A stretch of DNA of 8,346 bases, from positions 10,534 to 18,879 of the forward strand of contig JALHIE010000090.1 in assembly GCA_022840285.1 (NCBI GenBank). The letters run 5' to 3'. A model generated the notes under the pieces. It worked only from the letters and a program-made list of their open reading frames with translations. It was not told where the DNA came from and did no database searches. Shown piece after piece: positions 1 through 5,229 of the stretch. This stretch comes from Porphyromonadaceae bacterium. Lineage in GTDB: Bacteria; Bacteroidota; Bacteroidia; Bacteroidales; Dysgonomonadaceae. Every line of letters begins with the position of its first letter. Position 1 is the first letter of the stretch. A program made the translations under genes and the position numbers.

Positions 1-113
1 AAAGCCGGCTGAAAGAGAAGAGAGTTTGCAGATAACTGAAACCCGGTGCGGTAACGGGCAATCGTAGTATGCGCGGGGGTATAAAAAAAGAGGCGCGGAC
101 GATTGTCGTTATT
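1..113. other. unassigned left edge of window
   Basis: No gene can be assigned. Two plus-strand frames are open from the window edge but close quickly: one ends at the TAA at 33-35 with a basic tail (SRLKEKRVCR), the other at the TAG at 65-67. Either could be the C-terminus of a gene lying mostly outside the window, but neither tail is recognisable. The stretch is richer in G+C than the DNA from about 240 to 490. Confidence 0.3.
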
Positions 114-233
114 CTTTATAACAGGCTCCGCAAGGGCCTTAGTCAGAGAATACAACAATGTCCACGCCCTTATTTCTAAGGGCGCTTCCATTCCTTGGCC
201 TCTGACTTTGAATTTTGCGGATTCGTTATAAAG
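114..233. other. attC-like imperfect palindrome (site 1)
   Basis: A 120-bp bulged inverted repeat. The outer arms are CTTTATAAC (114-122) and GTTATAAAG (225-233). The next arms are TCCGCAA (127-133) with TTGCGGA (215-221), then AGTCAGAG (141-148) with CTCTGACT (200-207), AATG (157-160) with CATT (189-192), and an apical hairpin CGCCCTTA / TAAGGGCG (165-172, 177-184) with a four-base loop. Nested short stems separated by small, slightly asymmetric loops, with the outer arms ending in AAC and GTT, are the layout of an integron attC site (R''-L''-L'-R'). The core does not fit the proteobacterial GTTRRRY consensus, so attC identity is an inference. It could instead be a structured RNA or a remnant of another element. 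Confidence 0.5.
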
Positions 234-256
234 GCCAAAAAGCGCTATATTATTTC

Positions 257-276
257 GTACCGTGGTTTTACGGTAC
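257..276. other. short hairpin in gene-free leader
   Basis: GTACCGT (257-263) and ACGGTAC (270-276) form a 7-bp stem with a six-base loop, just inside the GTT core of attC-like site 1. No T-run follows, so it is not a standard intrinsic terminator. The rest of 234-490 is AT-rich and holds the XRE promoter region plus two isolated 10-bp palindromes, ATGGATCCAT (306-315) and AACAATTGTT (338-347). The small ORFs in this stretch have skewed composition and no recognisable content, and I do not consider them genes. Confidence 0.4.
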
Positions 277-408
277 AAAGATAATAATTCATTTTAAATT
301 CTGTTATGGATCCATGATTCTTAGTTTTTTAAAATTTAACAATTGTTGGTTCATGGCTCAAAGAAAACAAAATTTAACCAAACATACACTAAGAAGTTCA
401 TTGTTAAT

Positions 409-435
409 TATCAATTTTGCATTGATAGTTATCAA
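409..435. promoter_or_regulatory. possible XRE operator half-sites
   Basis: Three copies of one hexamer in alternating orientation: TATCAA (409-414), TTGATA (422-427) and TATCAA (430-435). The last two form an inverted repeat with a 2-bp centre. The cluster lies about 20-45 bp upstream of the -7-like box at 454-461, where it could block polymerase. XRE regulators commonly bind such short inverted repeats ahead of their own gene, so autoregulation by the downstream regulator is a reasonable inference. Confidence 0.4.
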
Positions 436-453
436 TACCTCCCTTTTTTTGTC

Positions 454-461
454 TATATTTG
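454..461 (+). promoter_or_regulatory. Bacteroides-type -7 box ahead of the XRE gene
   Basis: TATATTTG matches the TAnnTTTG -7 consensus of Bacteroidota primary-sigma promoters and lies 30 bp before the ATG of the XRE gene. No good TTTG -33 box sits at the usual 19-21 bp spacing (the bases there read TTAT), so the promoter call rests mainly on the -7 element and its position. Confidence 0.5.
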
Positions 462-490
462 TAGTAATAAAATAATATCCAGACAGATAT

Positions 491-928
491 ATGGAAACCA
501 AAGAACAAAAATTAAAAAACACCCATCATGGGCACGCTATCAAGCGTTTCCGCCATACACTGGGCATCAAGCAGGAAGCCCTCGCCACCGAAATGGGGCT
601 TAGCCAGGCACTGATTTCCACCTACGAACAGAGGAAGGTCCTCAACGACGATGTAATCGAACGTTTTGCCAAAGCCCTGAACGTGGCTCCCGAACTGATC
701 AAGGAACTGGAAGAAGATCCGGTAACTTTGATTATTGAAAATAATACCTTTGACAAAGGCTGTATGGCTGGTGTTTATTATAATGATGGTGATATTCATA
801 ACAACTCCGATCCCATCGAACAAATTCTCGAGCTAAACAAAGAGAAAACAGCTCTCTACGAGCGGATGCTCGAACTGGAGAAAGAGAAGAGCGCCCTCTT
901 AGAGCAAATGATAAAGGAGAAGAAATAA
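491..928 (+). CDS. XRE-family HTH transcriptional regulator with coiled-coil tail
   Basis: A 145-aa cytoplasmic DNA-binding regulator. Residues about 15-72 form a Cro/C1-type helix-turn-helix; the recognition helix region is SQALISTYEQ (38-47), preceded by the scaffold helix around KQEALATEMG. A short strand-rich linker (PVTLIIENNTF, 77-87) is typical of a Bacteroidota subgroup of these proteins. Residues about 107-145 form a charged heptad-like helix (LELNKEKTALYERMLELEKEK), probably a dimerising coiled coil. The start is chosen for its position 30 bp after the -7-like box and because the HTH begins soon afterwards; there is no strong Shine-Dalgarno sequence, as usual in this phylum. The upstream TATCAA/TTGATA cluster suggests autoregulation. 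No ligand or target gene can be deduced. Codon use is richer in G+C than in the AT-rich genes at 1998-4987. Confidence 0.85.
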   Translation: METKEQKLKNTHHGHAIKRFRHTLGIKQEALATEMGLSQALISTYEQRKVLNDDVIERFAKALNVAPELIKELEEDPVTLIIENNTFDKGCMAGVYYNDGDIHNNSDPIEQILELNKEKTALYERMLELEKEKSALLEQMIKEKK

Positions 929-994
929 GATCCCGGGAATGTGCTGTCGCCTTTGATATTACCTCATTCTGCCCTACACATCTACTTTTAATTA

Positions 995-1044
995 TACCGA
1001 ATTCGGGGATATTGAAATGGAATAATCCAACCCTACCGAATTCG
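995..1044. promoter_or_regulatory. paired TACCGAATTCG repeats between XRE and KilA-N genes
   Basis: Two identical 11-mers, TACCGAATTCG, at 995-1005 and 1034-1044, 39 bp apart. Each is centred on GAATTC, and the first extends to the 10-bp palindrome CCGAATTCGG (997-1006). They sit 43-92 bp upstream of the KilA-N start. Duplicated near-palindromes in a short intergenic gap suggest binding sites for a dimeric regulator, possibly one of the two flanking gene products. No TAnnTTTG box is clear in this gap. Confidence 0.4.
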
Positions 1045-1086
1045 AGAGGTTTAGAAAACAGACAAACATTAAAAACACAATAAATA

Positions 1087-1557
1087 ATGGCCAAGAATAA
1101 AAAATTGTTTGTCGAAGGTCAGGAAATAAATGTTCTCCTGAACAATGATAGGGAATATATTTCTCTCACTGACATGCTTAAAGCTAAAGACGGTGATTTT
1201 TTCATTTCCGACTGGCTTCGTAATAGAAACACGGTCGAATACCTTGGTATTTGGGAGTCTGTTTATAATCCGCATTTTAATTATGGCGAATTCGCCATAA
1301 TTAAAAGCTTAGCAGGATTGAACAATTATAAACTAAGTGTCAAGGAATGGAGAGACGCCAATTCCCGCAAAGACGGGAATATACGCGATTATGCCACATT
1401 GGAACAATTAGTTGTTTTGAGCAATATGGAAAGTATCAATGCCCTGCTTATCCGGCAAGGACTTCCGCAGAACGAGCGACTTATCCATCTGAACAAAACA
1501 GCGATCACGCAAATGAAATCGCTGATGCAAAGCAAAACTGGAAAGCGACTAAAGTGA
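1087..1557 (+). CDS. KilA-N domain protein, apparently internally deleted
   Basis: A 156-aa protein. Residues 1-85 match the N-terminal part of a Bacteroidota KilA-N protein: EYISLTDML (24-32), DWLRNRNTVEYLGIWE (42-57), NPHFNYGEF (61-69) and AGLNNYKLSVKEW (76-88). In the family as I know it, this is followed by the rest of the KilA-N fold (a GGTYAH...FASWISPEF segment) and a long middle region. Here the sequence passes straight into what is normally the C-terminal block: WRDANSRKDGNIRDYATLEQ (88-107), LSNMES and RQGLPQNERL. Intact relatives are about 260-280 aa by recollection, so roughly 100 or more residues appear to be missing, with the join near SVKEW. The frame is kept, so a protein may still be made, but the DNA-binding fold is probably incomplete. 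KilA-N domains occur in phage and mobile-element regulators and antirepressors; no specific role can be given here. Confidence 0.75.
   Translation: MAKNKKLFVEGQEINVLLNNDREYISLTDMLKAKDGDFFISDWLRNRNTVEYLGIWESVYNPHFNYGEFAIIKSLAGLNNYKLSVKEWRDANSRKDGNIRDYATLEQLVVLSNMESINALLIRQGLPQNERLIHLNKTAITQMKSLMQSKTGKRLK
1275..1306. repeat. 32-bp perfect palindrome inside the KilA-N gene
   Basis: Sixteen bases from 1275 to 1290 are followed immediately by their exact reverse complement (1291-1306). The centre is GGCGAATTCGCC and the outer arms are TTTTAATTAT / ATAATTAAAA. It encodes the HFNYGEFAIIK stretch, a conserved part of the domain, so the palindrome has been accommodated within coding sequence. Its GCGAATTCGC core shares CGAATTCG with the two upstream repeats at 995-1044. 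Confidence 0.85.
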
Positions 1558-1606
1558 GTTGAATACGGACCATGAGTTGCGAGATAGGTTTGTAGACCAA
1601 ATATAA

Positions 1607-1738
1607 ATGAGGAGTGCATATGTCACAAAACGGATTCTGTACCTGAACAAAGGTGAAAAAACCGGATGCACAATCCCGATATACCTGTTAAACGCTCTCG
1701 GTTATCCAACCGAAAAACTATCCCCTAAACTGTCGTGA
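1607..1738 (+). CDS. doubtful 43-codon ORF
   Basis: ATG at 1607 opens 43 codons (MRSAYVTKRI... to ...KLSPKLS) ending in TGA. An alternative ATG for another frame at 1620 is preceded by AGGAG but closes after eight codons. The encoded peptide looks protein-like (LYLNKGEKTG, IPIYLLNALGY) but I do not recognise it. Its composition resembles the upstream regulator genes more than the AT-rich cassettes. It may be a remnant of a larger gene disrupted between the KilA-N gene and the second inverted repeat. Confidence 0.25.
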   Translation: MRSAYVTKRILYLNKGEKTGCTIPIYLLNALGYPTEKLSPKLS

Positions 1739-1815
1739 ATAACGTGAACAAAGCAAGGGCAATAAAATAAAGCTCATTAATTTTAACAATACCGTTTTTT
1801 TATCCAAATAATTGT

Positions 1816-1823
1816 TATATTTG
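1816..1823 (+). promoter_or_regulatory. possible -7 box upstream of attC-like site 2
   Basis: TATATTTG fits the Bacteroidota TAnnTTTG -7 element, in an AT-rich stretch where the base composition changes. No convincing -33 TTTG is present at the right spacing. A transcript from here would run through the inverted repeat at 1847-1970 and into the 414-aa gene, so it could be the promoter that drives the first cassette. This is an inference from position. Confidence 0.35.
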
Positions 1824-1846
1824 TAATTCAAAATACTGATACTAAT

Positions 1847-1982
1847 GCAACACACAAGTTTCCACTATTATTTATCCCGATTCAAAGAACCTTCGTAGAC
1901 ACCCCCGATTGCGCGTGAGGAAATACAAATGTTTTAAATCGGGTATTTACGAAAGTTGTGTATTTATTGCGTAAAAAACACG
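1847..1982. other. attC-like imperfect palindrome (site 2)
   Basis: A long interrupted inverted repeat: GCAA (1847-1850) with TTGC (1967-1970), CACAA (1853-1857) with TTGTG (1956-1960), TTTC (1859-1862) with GAAA (1951-1954), and CCCGATT (1876-1882) with AATCGGG (1937-1943). It is followed by the core-like GTTATAAGCT at 1982-1991. The overall size resembles site 1. Which sequence is the R'' box is unclear: ACACACAA (1850-1857) is the best candidate but does not pair with the GTTATAAGC core. Of the four sites this is the least regular. Confidence 0.35.
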
Positions 1983-3374
1983 TTATAAGCTATTGAAATG
2001 AAAGACAACGAAAAACACATATATAAAGATAAATTACTCTTTCCTGAACCAATGTTTGATTCAGGAAAGCTTTCTTTTTCTTCATTTTTATACTTTAACA
2101 AGGAAAAGATTTATCTGACATTACATCCAACTGTTTCTTTATTTATGACAGGATGTGACCCGTTTAAATTTTATAAAATTATTCAAGATAAAAATCCAAC
2201 TTGGTTTAAATCTTTTGCTTATGTTTTTGATGTGTGGTTTAGAAGCCAGGAATTATTACATAATACAGCAAAAATTTTAGAGCCATTACAGAATGACTGC
2301 TTCAAGACTATTTGGCTATCATATTCAAGAACTGAGGAAGCTCTTGAAGAAAATAAAGAAATAATTAAATCCACAAACCTATGTCAAGAAGAACTGCTCA
2401 ATACTATAAACATCCCAATGGCTTCACATGAATTTATTGCCCATCTGTTATTTGAAAAATTTCTTGAATTTTATGAGAATCAATTACCGAAAGGATTAAA
2501 AGAGCCGAAAGAAGGTATATCTTATGAAGAAAGCAGAGCAACTAACATCGATTACCTTGAACTCTATAATTATTGTGATAGAATATTAACCAATAATTCA
2601 ATGGAGGAATTATTGATTAATAGTTATTTCTTTAGAATCAAATTGATAAAGCAGTTTCCTAATATACTATTAACTAATGATAGATTATTAGATTTTTTAA
2701 ATAAACTACCAGCAGAATTTGATAACAGTAAAAGCAAATTATCTCATTACGAAAGGAATGATATTATAAGTTGGGAAATTTTCAGACAAATTACATCAGA
2801 GTATATTGACACAAAGCCACCTGAAGAAAGTGTAAAATTAATTTCTGAATTCAAAAGAAAGCGACAGGATGAAATTGAAAATTTAGTTAATAAGTGTCAG
2901 AAACTAGCAGAAGATTTTCAAGGCGAATCAAATATTGATAAACTTTCATCGAATATTTCAAAGCATATTAAAATTCATGTGCAAAAGGAAATTAAGGATT
3001 TGCTTAAGCTAAAGAAATATCAATACGAGGATTTATTTGACGAAGTTTTTTCAGACGAAAAGACATGGATGGCTATAAGCACTTTGGCAATATCACTTGT
3101 AGCTGGCGGCCCTTTACTGACAGCTGGAGCAGGTTTGGCTGCATTTGCTAACATCTCAGCGAAATCTTTCAAGATAGCTGCTCAGATGGATAAAAAAGTC
3201 AAGAATAGCGATTATGCCTTAATTTATAGAATGAATAAATAACAACAGCTTATAACATCATGTGTAAAACACTGGGATTTAAATGGTTCTGTCAAGTACT
3301 CTGTCCCACATCAGCTTTTATATCGGTATACAGGAACGTAGTACGCAATCCCCAACGTTTCATACATGTAACCG
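1983..3374 (+). mobile_element. putative integron-like gene cassette 1
   Basis: The proposed unit starts after the G of GTTATAAGCT (1982-1991) and ends at the G of the next core, GTTGTGTGTA (3374-3383). In integrons, crossover falls between G and TT, so a cassette's 5' end must be complementary to the inverse core of its own attC. Here GTTATAAGCT is the exact reverse complement of AGCTTATAAC (3247-3256), which starts five bases after the stop codon. One gene fills the unit, with 15 bp ahead of the ATG. The size is about 1.4 kb. No integrase gene lies in the window. Confidence 0.5.
1998..3242 (+). CDS. unrecognised 414-aa protein with hydrophobic Gly-rich C-terminal segment
   Basis: I do not recognise the family. 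The protein is soluble-looking and largely helical for about 350 residues, with many aromatic and charged residues. Residues about 274-340 are strongly charged and probably coiled-coil (EFKRKRQDEIENLVNKCQKL). Residues about 357-387 are uncharged and rich in Ala, Gly and Leu (AISTLAISLVAGGPLLTAGA), consistent with a membrane-inserting helix or a buried glycine-zipper. A basic tail and a YALIYRMNK end follow. There is no signal peptide and no obvious catalytic motif. The start is 16 bp after the GTT core, and the stop is five bases before the next inverse core. The gene is much richer in AT than the XRE gene, which suggests separate acquisition. Its cassette-like setting and cassette neighbour make a defence or stress role plausible, but this is a guess. 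Confidence 0.75.
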   Translation: MKDNEKHIYKDKLLFPEPMFDSGKLSFSSFLYFNKEKIYLTLHPTVSLFMTGCDPFKFYKIIQDKNPTWFKSFAYVFDVWFRSQELLHNTAKILEPLQNDCFKTIWLSYSRTEEALEENKEIIKSTNLCQEELLNTINIPMASHEFIAHLLFEKFLEFYENQLPKGLKEPKEGISYEESRATNIDYLELYNYCDRILTNNSMEELLINSYFFRIKLIKQFPNILLTNDRLLDFLNKLPAEFDNSKSKLSHYERNDIISWEIFRQITSEYIDTKPPEESVKLISEFKRKRQDEIENLVNKCQKLAEDFQGESNIDKLSSNISKHIKIHVQKEIKDLLKLKKYQYEDLFDEVFSDEKTWMAISTLAISLVAGGPLLTAGAGLAAFANISAKSFKIAAQMDKKVKNSDYALIYRMNK

Positions 3375-3383
3375 TTGTGTGTA
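3247..3383. other. attC-like site 3 between the two cassette genes
   Basis: The best-formed site. AGCTTATAAC (3247-3256) would be the inverse core and GTTGTGTGTA (3374-3383) the core. Between them, 3259-3270 pairs in register with 3357-3368 (CATGT with ACATG, AAAC with GTTT, a T-A pair and a G-T wobble, with one mismatch), and TGGG (3273-3276) with CCCA (3351-3354) continues the same register. Further inside, GTACT (3296-3300) can pair with AGTAC (3340-3344) and CTGT (3301-3304) with ACAG (3330-3333). Long stems broken by small asymmetric loops, directly inside AAC/GTT boxes, are the hallmark of attC. The loops flanking the core boxes are unequal (2 and 5 bases). Confidence 0.55.
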
Positions 3384-5063
3384 ATTTTAAAATTAAAAAC
3401 AAAATCGCATAAAAACGAACTATGCTGAACCTACAAAACATAAACGATGCAAAAGCAAGACTAAACAATTATGACCCTTTGGTTTTCAACAATGCGGACA
3501 ACAGTTTTGCAAAATTCGTAAATCGTATTGACATTGAGGAATTTAGACACATTCGAAATCTTGATTTAACTTTTGACCATCCAATAACTGTAATTACTGG
3601 GACAAATAAAATTGGTAAAACAAGCCTGCTGCTTTTAATAGCGTGTAGTCATTATAGTTTTCTGAGATATGATTCAACCAAACCTGAAACTGATTTACGA
3701 AGGCATACTTGGAGAGATGTTCTATCTTTTACAAATTATGAAAATACCACACGTGATTACGGATATAAGCTATATTGGAGGATTGGAAATAGTAATAGAA
3801 ACGGAGAGGCAAAAAGATTATCTACAAGTCAAGCCTGGACAGGTGTTGGTAAAGCAAGTTCAGACCCCAACCGAATTAATTCCCAAATAAGAGATAGAGA
3901 GGTTAGATTTATTGATTTAGAAAGGGTTTTACCTGTAAGAAATTTTTCAAATAGTTTAATGCGTAAAATTACTACAGGTGTTCAAACAAGACTTAATGCG
4001 GATGTTGAACAGGCTTATTCTTACATTTTTGAAACTGCGCCAGCACAAATTCATTCGATAGGTTCTCACATTAACAAACAAGCTTATTTAATAAATTATC
4101 AAAATTCTCCATATTCCAGTTATAATGCAGCATCAGGTGAGGAAGCTTTGTTAAATATTTTAGTTGAGATTTTTGATTCCCCTCAAAATTCTTTAGTCCT
4201 AATTGATGAAATAGAAGCTGGGTTTCATCCATATGTACAAAGGAGACTAGCAGATGTTATTCAATATGTATCGTGGATTCATAAGAAACAGTTTATTATT
4301 ACTTCTCATTCTCCTACTTTGCTATCAGCCTTTAATCAAAAATCAAGAAAATTTATAGACCAAAGAATTAATGGAGACTATCAAGCAATTTCACGAATTT
4401 CTGTAAATGCAGCATTTTCCAAAATGGACTCAAAAGCACATCCATTACTAAACCTTTACTGTGAAGACGATATCGCTGAGTTTATAATAACAAACTTATT
4501 AATCCATATCAATCAAACACATAAATACTTTGACAGATTAATTAGTATAATAAAATCTGGACCTGCAAATCAAGTTAAAAATGACTATGAAAGGCACAAA
4601 AGAAATTATACACAGATGAGATACAAAATTGGTTATTGTGGAGTATTTGATGGTGATTATAAGAATGACCCACTTTATTCAAATTTTCATCAAAATCCAA
4701 CGGAATTCACTTTTTTCTTATATCCATACGTAGCTCCGGAAAAATTTTTAATGAGGTCATATTTAAATACAAATCCTAATGCACAATTACAAACATCATT
4801 GAGTTATTCTGACCACCATGCACTTTTTCAGGAAATGGTTAACATTGGTCTAGCTGCAAATGAAAGTCAAGCATTACAACTCTGTTGGACTGAATTTACG
4901 CATTCACCAGAATACCAAAAACTACAAACTGATTTTGGTCAATTTATAATAAATGCAACAACATACTTTTCAGAAAAAAATGAATAAAAACTACACACAA
5001 TAAATAGGACTCTGAGCGGTCGGCACGACCCAGCGATGAGTCGGTGTTGAACTACACCCACCG
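3375..5063 (+). mobile_element. putative integron-like gene cassette 2
   Basis: The proposed unit starts after G3374 of GTTGTGTGTA and ends at G5063 of the next core GTTATTCTGTG. The 5' end TTGTGTGTA (3375-3383) is the exact reverse complement of TACACACAA (4992-5000), found five bases after the stop codon of the only gene. The next base is T rather than C, so the final pair with G would be a wobble. The size is about 1.7 kb, and the layout repeats that of cassette 1 with different terminal sequences, as expected for cassettes with their own attC. Confidence 0.5.
3422..4987 (+). CDS. AAA ATPase with C-terminal TOPRIM-like domain (OLD/PARIS-like defence nuclease candidate)
   Basis: A 521-aa protein. 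The N-terminal half is an ABC/SMC-like ATPase: IDIEEFRHIRNLDL strand-helix start (36-49), Walker A GTNKIGKT (60-67), signature-like NAASGEEALL (235-244), Walker B LVLIDEIEAGFHP (258-270) with catalytic Glu in DEIE, and switch IITSHSP (292-298). This is the AAA_21/AAA_15 type found in OLD nucleases and in the AriA subunit of PARIS. The C-terminal part carries a plausible TOPRIM pattern: LYCEDDIAEFI (345-355) as the acidic first motif and GVFDGDY (407-413) as the DxD motif, followed by YVAPEKFLM (436-444). A single chain joining both is typical of OLD-type nucleases, which cut nucleic acid on sensing phage; the exact class is uncertain. The start lies in AT-rich DNA 48 bp after the GTT core. The gene stands alone in its unit. 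Confidence 0.8.
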   Translation: MLNLQNINDAKARLNNYDPLVFNNADNSFAKFVNRIDIEEFRHIRNLDLTFDHPITVITGTNKIGKTSLLLLIACSHYSFLRYDSTKPETDLRRHTWRDVLSFTNYENTTRDYGYKLYWRIGNSNRNGEAKRLSTSQAWTGVGKASSDPNRINSQIRDREVRFIDLERVLPVRNFSNSLMRKITTGVQTRLNADVEQAYSYIFETAPAQIHSIGSHINKQAYLINYQNSPYSSYNAASGEEALLNILVEIFDSPQNSLVLIDEIEAGFHPYVQRRLADVIQYVSWIHKKQFIITSHSPTLLSAFNQKSRKFIDQRINGDYQAISRISVNAAFSKMDSKAHPLLNLYCEDDIAEFIITNLLIHINQTHKYFDRLISIIKSGPANQVKNDYERHKRNYTQMRYKIGYCGVFDGDYKNDPLYSNFHQNPTEFTFFLYPYVAPEKFLMRSYLNTNPNAQLQTSLSYSDHHALFQEMVNIGLAANESQALQLCWTEFTHSPEYQKLQTDFGQFIINATTYFSEKNE

Positions 5064-5073
5064 TTATTCTGTG
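4992..5073. other. attC-like site 4 after the ATPase gene
   Basis: TACACACAA (4992-5000) follows the stop codon by four bases, and GTTATTCTGTG (5063-5073) is the matching outer arm: CACACAATAA pairs with TTATTCTGTG with a single mismatch. Inside are GACTC (5008-5012) with GAGTC (5038-5042) and a hairpin GGTCG / CGACC (5018-5022, 5026-5030) with a three-base loop. A side hairpin GGTGT / ACACC (5043-5047, 5054-5058) makes the fold asymmetric. It is shorter than sites 1 and 3 (about 80 bp), within the known attC size range. Confidence 0.45.
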
Positions 5074-5229
5074 CTATGTACTTAATGAAGGTTTTTGGCA
5101 GGTTTTTGTGCTTTCCGGAATCAGTTTTTATGGATCAATCAGGATTAAGAAAAGGTTCTGTGATCGCTTATTCTTAACTAAATGACATATCCTACCCTGT
5201 GCACCTTTAGGCGCATTTGGTTTTGATAG
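5064..5229. other. remnant 5' end of a further cassette, no gene
   Basis: The DNA after the last core GTT does not contain a convincing gene. An ATG at 5085 opens 30 codons (MKVFGRFLCF...) and stops; its content is not recognised. The stretch then runs into the IS91-family remnant. If the cassette model is right, this is what is left of a third cassette whose gene was lost or replaced by transposon DNA. Confidence 0.3.

Noticed and set aside
215..475. 86-codon plus-strand ORF upstream of the XRE gene
   Set aside because: It runs through the AT-rich promoter region, including the -7-like box and operator-like half-sites, and encodes a Phe/Ile-rich sequence with no recognisable domain.
732..1094. 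120-codon minus-strand ORF opposite the XRE gene
   Set aside because: It is antisense to a well-supported regulator, and its peptide lacks domain-like features.
1847..1982. intrinsic terminator for the KilA-N transcript
   Set aside because: The stem is long, interrupted and not followed by a T-run; the sequence after it is GTAAAAAACAC. An attC-like or other structured site fits better.
3422..4987. two-component PARIS (AriA/AriB) operon
   Set aside because: Only one gene carries both the ATPase and TOPRIM-like motifs, and the neighbouring 414-aa gene is a separate unit without TOPRIM motifs. At most this is a fused relative or an OLD-type protein.
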